Counted from the first letter of the stretch, positions 8,619 through 16,821 are shown. The stretch: 64,000 bases of DNA from an uncultured Dongia sp. (GCF_936916975.1 NZ_CAKZGO010000022.1:1-64000); one strand, 5' to 3'. The notes: generated from the sequence alone by a model not told the origin. Program-made: numbers and translations.

Positions 8619-9473
8619 CTATCTCCGCCCCAGGATGGCGTCGAGATCGAAGCGCCGCAGCACGAGCAGCACCAGCGTTCCCACCACCAGCATCAGCAGC
8701 ACCGAGAGGGCGGCGCCCAGCGGCCAGTTCTGCGCATAGGTGAAGGCGATCTCGATATCATGGCTGATCGGGATGATCTGCTGGCCGCCCAGCACCTTGG
8801 CCTCGGCGATGGCGCCGACCGCCAGCACGAAGGAGAGCAGGAAGCCGATCATGATACCGGGCATGGACAGCGGCAATTCCACTTCCTTGAACACCTGCCA
8901 GCGCGTCGCGCCGAGGTCGAAGGCGGCATCGCGGGTCTGGTCCGGCACCATCGAGACGCCGAGCGTCATCGGGAACAGCATGAAGGGCAGATACACATAG
9001 ACCATGCCCCAGACGATGATTCCGTTGGTGAACAGCCAACTCTCCGGCTCAATCCCGAACCAGGATTTGAGCGTGCCGAGCAGCACGCCGTTCTTGATGA
9101 AGAACAAGACCCAGCCATAGAGGCGGACGTTCTCGGAGACGAAAAGCGGGATGGTAAACAACAACGTCACCAGGGTCGAGTATTTGCCGAAGACCCGCGC
9201 CAGGCCATAAGCAATGGGGTAGCAGATGACGGCCAACACCAGCACCGTGATGGCGGCAAGACCCAATGACCACAGGAAGGAGAGATAGCTGGTTGAATTG
9301 AAGATCTCGATATAGTTGCCGAGGCCCCAGTTCTGCCACAGCGAGAAACTCCGCGCCGGCACAAAACTGAACCCGATCACAGCGAGCAGCGGTGCCGCGA
9401 ATCCCACCAGCAGGAACAGCACCAGCGGGATGGCGTGGCGCGTGCCAGGTGCGAGGAGCTTGGAGATCGTCAT
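8619..9473 (-). CDS. PotB-type ABC transporter permease
   Basis: The 284-residue membrane protein has six or so transmembrane stretches, starting with HAIPLVLFLLVGFAAPLLAV. It carries the EAA-type loop TRDAAFDLGATRWQVFKEVE that docks on the ATPase. It pairs with the PotC-type permease downstream to form the heterodimeric channel. The gene begins 13 bp after the ATPase stop. A run of small amino acids near the end (LSVLLMLVVGTLVLLVL) is the last membrane helix. Confidence 0.87.
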   Translation of the reverse strand: MTISKLLAPGTRHAIPLVLFLLVGFAAPLLAVIGFSFVPARSFSLWQNWGLGNYIEIFNSTSYLSFLWSLGLAAITVLVLAVICYPIAYGLARVFGKYSTLVTLLFTIPLFVSENVRLYGWVLFFIKNGVLLGTLKSWFGIEPESWLFTNGIIVWGMVYVYLPFMLFPMTLGVSMVPDQTRDAAFDLGATRWQVFKEVELPLSMPGIMIGFLLSFVLAVGAIAEAKVLGGQQIIPISHDIEIAFTYAQNWPLGAALSVLLMLVVGTLVLLVLRRFDLDAILGRR

Positions 9474-9486
9474 GTGCGGACCCCGC

Positions 9487-10554
9487 TCAATCCGTCACCA
9501 GGATGCTGTCCTTGGCATCCCAGCCGATGAGAACATTGTCGTCGAGCTTGCCGGTAAAGGCTTGCTGCCGCAGTTTCTCGACGATGAAGACATGATCATT
9601 CACGCGCACCTGGTATTGGATGCGTGATCCCAGCACGTATTCGTTATAAAGCCGGCCTTCGAGGCAGTTCTGCGCCTCGTTGTGCGCGCTGAGGAAGCGC
9701 AGCGATTCCGGGCGCACCACCAGATGTCCGGCGGCAAAGCCGGCCGGCACAGATGGGCTCACGAAATCGATATTGAATTCGGCGGCATGGACCGTCGCAG
9801 CGCCGCCGGCCCTGACAGCCATCACGTTCACATCGCCGACGAATTCCGAGACGAACTTTGTTTCCGGCGCGCCATAGATCTGCTGCGGTGAGCCCACCTG
9901 GACCAATTGCCCCGCGCGCATGACGCCGATGCGGTCGCTCATCACCATCGCCTCCTCCAGGCTGTGGGTGATATAGATGAAGGTCTTGCCGGTCTCGCGG
10001 TGGATGTCCTTCAACTCCTTTTCGAGCGTCTTCCGCAGCTTGTAATCGATCGCCGAGAGCGGTTCGTCGAAGAACAAAATGTCGGGGTCATAGGCCAGTG
10101 CCCGGGCCAGTGCTACACGCTGTCGCTCGCCGCCGGAGCATTTCGTGACGCTCTTGCCGTAATAGTCCTGCGGCAGCCGCAATTGGTCCATCAGCTGCAA
10201 CGCGCGTGCCTTGCGCACATCGGGTGCGATATTCTTGATCTTGAGCGAAAATTCGATGTTCTGGCCGACCGTCCGGTGCGGGAACAGGGCCAGGGACTGG
10301 AACACCATGCAGGTCGGGCGCTTGTTGGCCGGCAGATCGTTGATGCGGGTGCCGCGCAGCAGGATATCGCCACTGGTGGCGCTTTCCATTCCGGTCAGCA
10401 TGCGCAGCATCGTGGTCTTGCCGCTGCCTGACGGCCCGACGATCGTGAAGAACTCGCCTTCCGTGATATCGAGGTTGATGTCTTTGACGGCCGTAAAATT
10501 ACCGAACGTCTTGGTGAGATTGCGCAATTGCAATATGGGCGATCGGCCGTTCAT
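9487..10554 (-). CDS. PotA-type ABC transporter ATP-binding protein
   Basis: The ATPase of the Pot-like importer. It has Walker A GPSGSGKTT, the signature CSGGERQRVALARAL (Cys replaces the usual Leu at the first position), Walker B DILFFDEPLSAID, and the switch His in YITHSLEEA. A C-terminal TOBE-like domain (VRPESLRFL) follows. I choose ATG 10554 (MNGRSPILQL, 355 residues), preceded by GAGG; an in-frame start at 10584 lacks a ribosome site. It follows potD after a stem-loop at 10600-10631, a common way to make more binding protein than ATPase. Confidence 0.88.
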   Translation of the reverse strand: MNGRSPILQLRNLTKTFGNFTAVKDINLDITEGEFFTIVGPSGSGKTTMLRMLTGMESATSGDILLRGTRINDLPANKRPTCMVFQSLALFPHRTVGQNIEFSLKIKNIAPDVRKARALQLMDQLRLPQDYYGKSVTKCSGGERQRVALARALAYDPDILFFDEPLSAIDYKLRKTLEKELKDIHRETGKTFIYITHSLEEAMVMSDRIGVMRAGQLVQVGSPQQIYGAPETKFVSEFVGDVNVMAVRAGGAATVHAAEFNIDFVSPSVPAGFAAGHLVVRPESLRFLSAHNEAQNCLEGRLYNEYVLGSRIQYQVRVNDHVFIVEKLRQQAFTGKLDDNVLIGWDAKDSILVTD

Positions 10555-10592
10555 GGTCCTCGGAAATCCGGGTGATGGTGACATGAGAAGGG

Positions 10593-10631
10593 TAAAACAG
10601 GATCGCCCGGCAAGCCAGCGCCGGGCGATCC
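10593..10631 (-). terminator. Stem-loop between binding protein and ATPase genes
   Basis: A perfect 12-bp inverted repeat (GGATCGCCCGGC at 10600-10611, its complement at 10620-10631) with an 8-base loop. On the minus strand the stem is followed by TGTTTTA. This fits a leaky terminator or mRNA-stabilising stem after the substrate-binding-protein gene, giving higher binding-protein output than for the downstream membrane genes. Confidence 0.7.
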
Positions 10632-10655
10632 CCGTCCGTCAAACGTTGCGACGAA

Positions 10656-11819
10656 TCAGCCGCCCGAAGCTGCGCGCTTGGCGGCGGTCATGACGTCGAG
10701 CAGCTTGTCGTAATCCGGCACGATGTCGTATTCGACCGAGCGCGCCATCTCTTCCTCAAGGCTGTCATATTGGATGGCATCCAGCTCTTCCTTGGTGAAA
10801 AGGCTGAAGCATTCCGGATTGCCCATCTGGGCCACCGGATTAAACGTGCCCTCGGCGAAGGCCACCGTGTGCGCGACCTTGGGATCCTGGACATATTCCA
10901 GGAACTGCACGGCCAGCGGCGAGATGTCCGGATTGTTGACCACCGAGGTGATTTCGATCCAGGAAATGCCGCCCTTGCCGCCTTCCATCGGGCCCTTCTT
11001 CGGCGTGATGCCGCGGATGGCGGCCGTCCCGTCGGCACGGGCCGGCGAGGCGGAATAGGTGCCTCCGGTCATGTGGAAATTGATTTCGCCGGAGACGAGC
11101 GCCTGGTTCATGGTGGCGATATCGCCCACGACCTTGGCGCCCTTGAACACCTTGTTGGCGGTCTCGGTGAACTTGGCGACTTCTTCGTCGGTGTGCACCT
11201 TGAACGGATCAAAGCCAGCGATGCAGCAGATGTTGAAGACGTTCCAGTCGTCGGATTCGAGGATGCCGTATTTCTTGTCATTGGCGGAATCGTTCCACAG
11301 ATCCCAGCCCTGGTCCTCGGCGGCGTCGCGGCTCACCTTGTCGGTGTTGACGACAAAGCTGTAGGGGCCGTAACGCTGCGCCATGCCCAGTAATTGGGCG
11401 CCGGAATCATCCATCGCCCATTTGTAGGGCGCCTTGAAGGCCGGGGCCATCTTGTCGAAATAGGGCTCCATCTTGGCGCGGTCGAGCGGCGTGATCAGCT
11501 TCTCCGGGAACATCTTTTTGCGAGCCCAGGGATTGTTGACGTTGATCAAATCCCAGACATTGGTCTCGCCGGCGCGTAGGCGGTTGATCATGGTCGGATC
11601 GTTGGTGAGCGATTCCGCCTTGATCGTGGCGCCGGAAGATTCACGGAACGGGTCCAGCACCTGGGCTGAGTTATAGCCCTCCCAGCACAGGATATTGAGT
11701 TCCTTCGACCGGTCGGCAAAGGCCGGGCGCAGGCCGGCAACGCCGCCGGTGGCAAAGGCCGCCGCCATCAAGGCGGAATTCTGCATGAAATTACGACGTG
11801 ACTGCTTGAAACTGCTCAT
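10656..11819 (-). CDS. PotD-type periplasmic substrate-binding protein with Tat-like signal
   Basis: A 387-residue polyamine-type binding protein. The N-terminus has SRRNFMQ followed by a hydrophobic Ala-rich stretch and AFA before DRSKELNILCWEGYNS, so export is probably by the Tat route. ILCWEGYNSAQVLDPF and FVVNTDKVS are typical of the PotD/PotF class. ATG 11819 is chosen because GAGAGAG precedes it. It heads the operon potD-A-B-C-SDR. The 21-bp-spaced direct repeat at 12000-12027 sits about 180 bp upstream. Ligand is unknown; a short amino alcohol fits the context. Confidence 0.88.
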   Translation of the reverse strand: MSSFKQSRRNFMQNSALMAAAFATGGVAGLRPAFADRSKELNILCWEGYNSAQVLDPFRESSGATIKAESLTNDPTMINRLRAGETNVWDLINVNNPWARKKMFPEKLITPLDRAKMEPYFDKMAPAFKAPYKWAMDDSGAQLLGMAQRYGPYSFVVNTDKVSRDAAEDQGWDLWNDSANDKKYGILESDDWNVFNICCIAGFDPFKVHTDEEVAKFTETANKVFKGAKVVGDIATMNQALVSGEINFHMTGGTYSASPARADGTAAIRGITPKKGPMEGGKGGISWIEITSVVNNPDISPLAVQFLEYVQDPKVAHTVAFAEGTFNPVAQMGNPECFSLFTKEELDAIQYDSLEEEMARSVEYDIVPDYDKLLDVMTAAKRAASGG

Positions 11820-11999
11820 CTGTCTCTCTCCGTGCGCCCGGTCATTTTCTGCCGGTGCTGCTTCCCTGTTGACCAAGCTGATGCATCTGGCCGCGAATTC
11901 CGGACGGATGCGGTGTGTGCTGTTCTTGCGCTTGCTTGACGCAAGTCGTCTTGATGTCGGTCACACTATGGACGATAGGGATGCCCTACCACCCGGTCT

Positions 12000-12027
12000 T
12001 GACATTTAGGCCGTTAATCTTGACACG
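12000..12027 (+). promoter_or_regulatory. Direct-repeat operator C: CTTGAC-N15-CTTGACA
   Basis: CTTGAC at 12000 and CTTGACA at 12021, again 21 bp apart, upstream of the potD operon. It reads on the plus strand, away from potD, in the same relative orientation to the metabolic operon as the sites at 5799 and 16707. No plus-strand gene follows it, so a simple -35 explanation does not account for it. It is probably bound by one or both AraC paralogues. Confidence 0.65.
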
Positions 12028-12033
12028 CTGCCC

Positions 12034-12762
12034 TCAGGTCAACGCCAACCAATTTCGCGTGAGGGTCCGGCAAACCTGGACATAGTCACCGAAATGGGTC
12101 TCGAATTGCTGGTCCAGATCCGTCAGTAATCTTGGCTCATCCCGGCAGAAATCCTTTCCGAACATCCGGATCCAATCCCGGACAATGTCGATTGTCACCT
12201 CAATATGGAACTGCACGCCATAGGTCTTGGCACCGACCCGGAATGCCTGAACGGGGCAAGCGCCGCCCGTCACCAGGGCGATGGCGCCCGGCGTCGCGCG
12301 GGTCGCCTCGTAATGGTTCTCGAAGGTCGTCAGCGGTTCGGCGATATCCTTGAACAAGGGGTCAATTTTCCCCGCTTGCGTCAGGTCCAACTGCCGGAAA
12401 CCGGATTCAAGCCGGCTCATGCGGTAAATCTCGCCGCCGAAGGCATGGGCGATGATCTGGGCGCCGAGGCAGACACCCAGCACCGGCCGGTCCAACGCCG
12501 TGAAGGCGCGGATGAGGGCCATGGTCTCGGTCAGGAACGGATAGACATGTTCGTCCCGGGCGCTCATCGGCCCGCCCATGACGATCAGCCCGGCATAGCC
12601 GCCGGGCCCGTCCGGCAGGCCCGGATAATCCATCGGTGACTGGCTGGCAAAACGCCCGACCGGAAAGACCGCATCATACCGGACACCGTTTTCTATCAGT
12701 GCCTGCCCGAGCAGACCCGGCGGCGCCACCAGTTCCGGGACGATGATCAGGATGCGCTTCAT
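12034..12762 (-). CDS. Class I glutamine amidotransferase-like protein
   Basis: The 242-residue protein has the GATase class I core: GLIVMGGPMSARDE, the nucleophile elbow VLGVCLGAQIIAHAFGG with its Cys, and YGVQFHIEVT with the His-x-Glu pair, so the triad is intact. It resembles stand-alone GMP-synthase-like GATases, including gamma-glutamyl hydrolases of amine catabolism. The ATG at 12762 overlaps the stop of the cysteine-hydrolase gene by four bases, so the two are co-translated. Hydrolysis of a gamma-glutamyl or amide intermediate is possible but unproven. Confidence 0.85.
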   Translation of the reverse strand: MKRILIIVPELVAPPGLLGQALIENGVRYDAVFPVGRFASQSPMDYPGLPDGPGGYAGLIVMGGPMSARDEHVYPFLTETMALIRAFTALDRPVLGVCLGAQIIAHAFGGEIYRMSRLESGFRQLDLTQAGKIDPLFKDIAEPLTTFENHYEATRATPGAIALVTGGACPVQAFRVGAKTYGVQFHIEVTIDIVRDWIRMFGKDFCRDEPRLLTDLDQQFETHFGDYVQVCRTLTRNWLALT

Positions 12763-13466
12763 ACCAGTTTCATCATCTCTTTGAGCTCGGCTGCAGTCAT
12801 CACGTGGCAATAGATCATGTTGATGATGGCCAGTTCCTGTTCATGGAGGGCATGCGCGCCGGCCGCACAGCAATCCTCGGCGACCACCACCTGGAAACTC
12901 TCATCGGCAAGGCTCCGCACCGTCGATGAGACGCACTGGTCCGTGAAGATGCCGACACAGATCACGTTCTTGATGCCGAGATTGTGGAGGATCAGGCGCA
13001 GATTGGTGCCGGTCAAAGCACTGTCGGTGGTCTTGGTGACGGTGATCTCGTCACCCTGTGGTGCCAGTTGTGGCACGATCTGCGAGGCATGCTCGTCCTT
13101 GGGCAGGAGCAGATTGTTCCAGCCCGGCATTTTCTGGCTCAGCGACCGGTCGCGGCCGTCCTGCGTCTGGCAGGCAATGCGCGCAAACAGGCATTCGATC
13201 CCGTGCTTGCGGGCAAGCCGCAGCAGGTCGGCTGAACGTGGGATGACAATCTCGTTCATGCGCTGGTGAAACGGCGTCCAGGCATCGTAATGGGCCTGGC
13301 CCGCCGCATCCAGTGTTGCCCGGTCCGGCCGCGCCAGATAGGTGTTCTGCACATCGATCACCAGCAAAGCCGTTTCCGCTGGCTTGAAATCGAGATCATC
13401 CGGCTCGGGCGCTCCCTGGTAATAGAAGGAACGGTTACTTGTCTTCCAACTCATTTGCTCTGTCAT
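12759..13466 (-). CDS. Isochorismatase-family cysteine hydrolase
   Basis: A 235-residue protein of the isochorismatase/nicotinamidase superfamily. The catalytic Asp is in ALLVIDVQNTYLA, the Lys in TVTKTTDSALTGT, and the nucleophilic Cys in GIFTDQCVSSTVRSLAD with the cis-peptide context. Members cleave amides such as carbamoyl, biuret or N-carbamoyl compounds. It is translationally coupled to the GATase-like gene downstream, which suggests two-step handling of a nitrogen compound. Start MTEQMSWK is kept though the ribosome site (GAAAG) is weak; ATG 13454 is an alternative. Confidence 0.87.
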   Translation of the reverse strand: MTEQMSWKTSNRSFYYQGAPEPDDLDFKPAETALLVIDVQNTYLARPDRATLDAAGQAHYDAWTPFHQRMNEIVIPRSADLLRLARKHGIECLFARIACQTQDGRDRSLSQKMPGWNNLLLPKDEHASQIVPQLAPQGDEITVTKTTDSALTGTNLRLILHNLGIKNVICVGIFTDQCVSSTVRSLADESFQVVVAEDCCAAGAHALHEQELAIINMIYCHVMTAAELKEMMKLV

Positions 13467-13479
13467 CTTTCAGCGAAGG

Positions 13480-13524
13480 TCGGCATGGCGGTGTTAAGCG
13501 GTTTACTTTCGTATGCCATGCCGA
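13480..13524. promoter_or_regulatory. Inverted repeat upstream of the cysteine hydrolase
   Basis: TCGGCATGGC (13480-13489) and its exact complement GCCATGCCGA (13515-13524) are separated by 25 bases, just upstream of the start at 13466 and downstream of the 81-residue ORF. It may be a looped operator or a stem at the end of the upstream message; there is no T-tract. Confidence 0.45.
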
Positions 13525-13553
13525 ACCTGGGCTTCAAGAGTGAAAGGAAACCA

Positions 13554-13799
13554 CTAGACGTGAGTCAGCGAGAGGGTGGTGCGACAGATGTGATGGTGTG
13601 GTCCCTCCGGCCCATGAAGAATATCCTGACGGATAAAACTGATGCGATATTTGGGCGCGTTTGTGGGGTTGGCGACGTCGAAATAGTCGCCGGGATTTAG
13701 CGCCATGAACGGAGTGAGCTGGTGCTGAAGAGCGATAACAGTTTGAGCCGTCAGCCCCGGTGCGGCCGGAACAAAGGCAATCAGGTCATAGGTAAGCAT
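13554..13799 (-). CDS. Hypothetical 81-residue protein
   Basis: No family recognised. The protein begins MLTYDLIAFVPAAPGLTAQ and ends in GPHHHICRTTLSLTHV, a His-rich stretch that could bind metal. It has no membrane segment or signal. AGGGAG eight bases before ATG 13799, and a palindrome 27 bp upstream, support a real gene. It lies between the diol dehydratase genes and the hydrolase pair on the same strand. Confidence 0.6.
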   Translation of the reverse strand: MLTYDLIAFVPAAPGLTAQTVIALQHQLTPFMALNPGDYFDVANPTNAPKYRISFIRQDILHGPEGPHHHICRTTLSLTHV

Positions 13800-13825
13800 C
13801 GAACAACTCCCTATCTACATCGAAA

Positions 13826-13849
13826 CGTGTATGAATTTTCACATACACG
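13826..13849. promoter_or_regulatory. Perfect palindrome CGTGTATG-N8-CATACACG
   Basis: An exact 8-bp inverted repeat (13826-13833 and 13842-13849) around an A/T-rich 8-base centre, 27 bp upstream of the 81-residue ORF and 50 bp after the diol dehydratase small subunit. The form suits a dimeric regulator operator. As a minus-strand terminator it has only TTT after the stem. Confidence 0.5.
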
Positions 13850-13898
13850 CATTAAGATTATCACAGGGACATGCAGGGGATCTAGATATTGCCGATCA

Positions 13899-14324
13899 TC
13901 AAAACCTGAAAGTGAATAGTCCCCTACGTTCGTAAACTTCCGCCGCTTCTTCGACAAACGCCGCCATCTTTTCAGCGCGATAGGCTTCCCGCAATGTCTT
14001 GGCGGCGGCCAGCAACTCATCCTTGGTCTTGGCCCGCCCCGGCCGCAGCAATTCATAGACCTTCAACACAAAATCTTGGGGCACATCGACGATCTCCGCC
14101 GCGCGCTCGAAATTGCGCGCGAGGGTTGGGCGGCCGGCCAATTCAGATATGCGCGCCTGATCCTGCAGCGCCTGCGGGGTGATGCGCAGATCCTCCAGCG
14201 TCACCTTACCGGCCTCGACGGATTTGAGGGTGAGCTCGGTGAGCGGTGTGCCACGCGCGGTCTTAACCAGATCCGGACGGTTCTCGGCCAAAGGGTAGTC
14301 GGCAATGCCGTTGATGCGGGCCAT
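13899..14324 (-). CDS. pduE: Propanediol/glycerol dehydratase small (gamma) subunit
   Basis: The 141-residue protein matches PduE/DhaB3: DYPLAENRPDLVKTARGTPL, TLEDLRITPQALQDQARI and GRPTLARNFERAAEIV are hallmark segments. It completes the B12-dependent diol dehydratase with the fused large/medium subunit encoded upstream. The stop and start share a base (TGATG; ATG at 14324), so the two are translated in a coupled way. The N-terminal amphipathic targeting helix seen in Salmonella PduE is missing; the protein starts directly with the conserved core. Confidence 0.93.
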   Translation of the reverse strand: MARINGIADYPLAENRPDLVKTARGTPLTELTLKSVEAGKVTLEDLRITPQALQDQARISELAGRPTLARNFERAAEIVDVPQDFVLKVYELLRPGRAKTKDELLAAAKTLREAYRAEKMAAFVEEAAEVYERRGLFTFRF

Positions 14325-16630
14325 CAATGCGCCTCCAGGAACGCGATCTCGATATCCTCCGGCTTCGCCCCATCGGCGGTGAGCGAGGTCTCGATGGCGT
14401 AGATCAGCGCCACCTGGGCGTGGTAGCGGGCACCCATCGCCTTGCCCTCGGTCGGCACGACCACCGGCTCGGGCATCTCGCCCTTGGCATAGGTCGCGGC
14501 ATTTTCGCCAAGGCTGCGATAATGGGTGAGCGAGGTGATCGGCGCGTTGGAGAAAAGCTCCAGATTGTGATGCGGCAACCGGTCTGCTTGATGGATCACC
14601 GCTGTCCCCTTGGCCTGAATGCCGATACCGATGCCCGACCCGGCCAGGCGTGCGGCACTCAGCCCCAGGAAGGAGGTGTCGGCGGTGTGGCCCATGCGCA
14701 CGATCCGGGCGACACCACCCTTGGCTTCGACCCCCTCGCTCAGCGCCCGCAGGACGGCCGACAAGGCATGGCCGGCAAGCGTGCGAAAGAGCTTCACCCC
14801 GAAGGCAGGGCTCACCCCGATAACGATTTCGTTCTTGGGACCCGTCGTCCCGGCGTCACCCAATGTCTTGTAGCGGATGAGTTTCGCCTCCGGCCCCGCG
14901 AAGGTCGCCTCGGTGCGCAGCACTTCCTCACGCGTCAGGACGTCGCGAATGGCAGAGAGTTCCTGGCGTCGGGCCTCGCTCACCCGGTAACCGGTGCCGG
15001 GGCCGCTGTAATCGTTGGGGTTGTTGACGGCGCTCACCACATGGCCATTGCGCACCACCGCCGCCGTCTGCAGGTAATCGCCCGACACGCGCAGCCGCAC
15101 GACGTTGAGCAGGTTCTGTGCCTCATCGCGGAAGCCGCGCGCCGCCAGTGCCTTGATCACATCCAGCACATTGATGCCACGTTCCTTGATCTTCTCGCTG
15201 ATGAAGGCGACATCGCGCGGCAGATAGCTGTCGGTATCGTTGGAGCCCGACGCCACCGCGACACTGCGCTTCATGGCCTCGGTCGGCGTGCCCAGCTCCA
15301 GTTCGGCAAAGACCGCAGACAGTGCGTCGACGGCACGCTTGCGGACGTCGAGGGCGGTCGCTTCACCGACCGAGGTCAGTCCGCCATCCGCCTCGTAATC
15401 CCGCTGCAGCACCAGGAAATCCTCCATCTCCTCGCCATTGAAGGAGGAGGGGTTGAAGGAATTGTCGTATTTCAGGATCGATCCCATGCCAGAACAGATG
15501 AAATCCGAGCCGGCGATGAGATAGGGCAGGATCTTGGCGCCGACGCGGATCTCGGATTCCGAATGCCGCGCATCGTTGCCAGTCGCGCATTCGAGATCGA
15601 GCCACACGGCGATCAGATTCTCCGCCAGTAGTTCGCGCACACCGCCCGGCATGGTCGAGGCCAGGGGCGCCCCGTCGATGCCGCCATTCTGCGTCCCCTG
15701 GACACCCATCGCGCGCTGAAGACACAGGCACCGCGCTTCCAAATAAAGGAGCGACTTTGATTCATGGAACCCCATAAGGAGTTCCGACGCGGCACCCGAG
15801 GTGCAGCGCATCTTGATGCCGCGCGAGGCATAGGCGGCCGCGAGGAATGCCTTCGACCAAGGCGTGTCGTCGCCATCGGTAAATGCCCGCTCGGTGCCAT
15901 AGACCGAAACCGTCTCGGCATAGGAGGTAAAGCCCGCCATGCCGATCTGCAATTCCTCCGCTTCCTCGCTCGAACATTGGAAGAGGGTGCCCCAGCGCCC
16001 AACGGCAGCACCTACGGCGCAAGCGAGCGCATTCGACCAGGCGTTGCGCGCCACGCGCATGGTGGTCTCGACCTCGTCGAAGCCGAAGGCCACGGCCGTC
16101 GCCGCGTCCGCCGCCAATTGCAGCGGATCGTCCTTGGCATTGGTGACATGGCCCTGATTGCCGGGAATCTTCCGCGTGCGCATCTTGGAGAAGGCGAAAG
16201 CTAGTTCGATCGCGGACAATTGTGCCACCACCTCGGCGAGCTTCGCCGGCGTCAGCCCATGGGCCAGGCGCGCCAGTTCCTCGCGCGGCACGGAGATGTC
16301 CACCAGCCTGCGGGCGATTTCCGCCGATGGGATCGCCATCGCTGTCGGCGCCAAATCCAAATCCAGATGATGATGGGCGATGAAGTGATCGATCATGTCG
16401 AAATCGGCCAGGGGGATACCGTCCATGCTGGCAATCCGGCCGGCTTCCATCACGAGGCTGGGTTTCGGGTCCTTGGCGCCGTGGAAGGCTGCAAAACCGT
16501 TCGCCGGGTCTTCGACGGCGAAGCGATCCAGGCGCAGCGGCCGTTCGTCCCAGTCGGCGAAGCGCCGCCACCTGTTCGCGCCGGTAGTTTTATCCCCTGG
16601 GGCTTTGTCCGCTGGCGTTTGATCGCTCAT
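14324..16630 (-). CDS. pduCD: Fused large-medium subunit of B12-dependent diol dehydratase
   Basis: A 768-residue fusion. Residues about 20-565 are a PduC-type large subunit: DPKPSLVMEAG, DFDMIDHFIAHH, YGTERAFTDGDDTPWSK. Residues about 575-768 are PduD-like: GSGIGIGIQAKGTAVIHQ, NLELFSNAPI. The known active-site set of Klebsiella diol dehydratase (Q141, H143, E170, E221, Q296, D335, S362) maps here to Q159, H161, E188, E239, Q314, D353 and S380, a constant +18 offset. The enzyme makes propionaldehyde from 1,2-propanediol. The fusion buries the medium-subunit N-terminus, the usual BMC targeting peptide. No reactivase or cobalamin adenosyltransferase gene was seen in the window. I choose ATG 16630; GGGAG precedes it. 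Confidence 0.93.
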   Translation of the reverse strand: MSDQTPADKAPGDKTTGANRWRRFADWDERPLRLDRFAVEDPANGFAAFHGAKDPKPSLVMEAGRIASMDGIPLADFDMIDHFIAHHHLDLDLAPTAMAIPSAEIARRLVDISVPREELARLAHGLTPAKLAEVVAQLSAIELAFAFSKMRTRKIPGNQGHVTNAKDDPLQLAADAATAVAFGFDEVETTMRVARNAWSNALACAVGAAVGRWGTLFQCSSEEAEELQIGMAGFTSYAETVSVYGTERAFTDGDDTPWSKAFLAAAYASRGIKMRCTSGAASELLMGFHESKSLLYLEARCLCLQRAMGVQGTQNGGIDGAPLASTMPGGVRELLAENLIAVWLDLECATGNDARHSESEIRVGAKILPYLIAGSDFICSGMGSILKYDNSFNPSSFNGEEMEDFLVLQRDYEADGGLTSVGEATALDVRKRAVDALSAVFAELELGTPTEAMKRSVAVASGSNDTDSYLPRDVAFISEKIKERGINVLDVIKALAARGFRDEAQNLLNVVRLRVSGDYLQTAAVVRNGHVVSAVNNPNDYSGPGTGYRVSEARRQELSAIRDVLTREEVLRTEATFAGPEAKLIRYKTLGDAGTTGPKNEIVIGVSPAFGVKLFRTLAGHALSAVLRALSEGVEAKGGVARIVRMGHTADTSFLGLSAARLAGSGIGIGIQAKGTAVIHQADRLPHHNLELFSNAPITSLTHYRSLGENAATYAKGEMPEPVVVPTEGKAMGARYHAQVALIYAIETSLTADGAKPEDIEIAFLEAH

Positions 16631-16706
16631 CATCTTCTCCCGACGCAGCATTCTGCGCAGTCTTCTGCGAGTTTAGCGGGAGACTAGACCTTGGCGGCGC
16701 GGGCGG

Positions 16707-16734
16707 CTTGACTGGAAGCCATCCTGTTTTGACA
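16707..16734 (+). promoter_or_regulatory. Direct-repeat operator B: CTTGAC-N15-TTTGACA
   Basis: Half-sites begin at 16707 and 16728, 21 bp apart; the second has T for C at its first base. It lies in the divergent region between the diol dehydratase operon (start 16630) and AraC gene 2 (start 16822). Further matches to the AraC gene 1 upstream region, such as CCATGCCATCAT at 16768 versus 5864, show that the whole promoter was duplicated with the regulator. Confidence 0.65.
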
Positions 16735-16821
16735 GAATATCTATGCTGCCTTGCAGCATCGCCGTCACCATGCCATCATTCCTGACCCAATCCGGCCATG
16801 AAGTTTGCAGGGATGTCAGCC

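Noticed and set aside
7758-9269. Plus-strand 503-codon open frame antisense to the SDR and permease genes
   Set aside because: Low-complexity, charged translation (His/Glu/Gln/Arg-rich) is typical of the reverse of high-GC coding DNA. The minus-strand genes have clear family motifs and ribosome sites.
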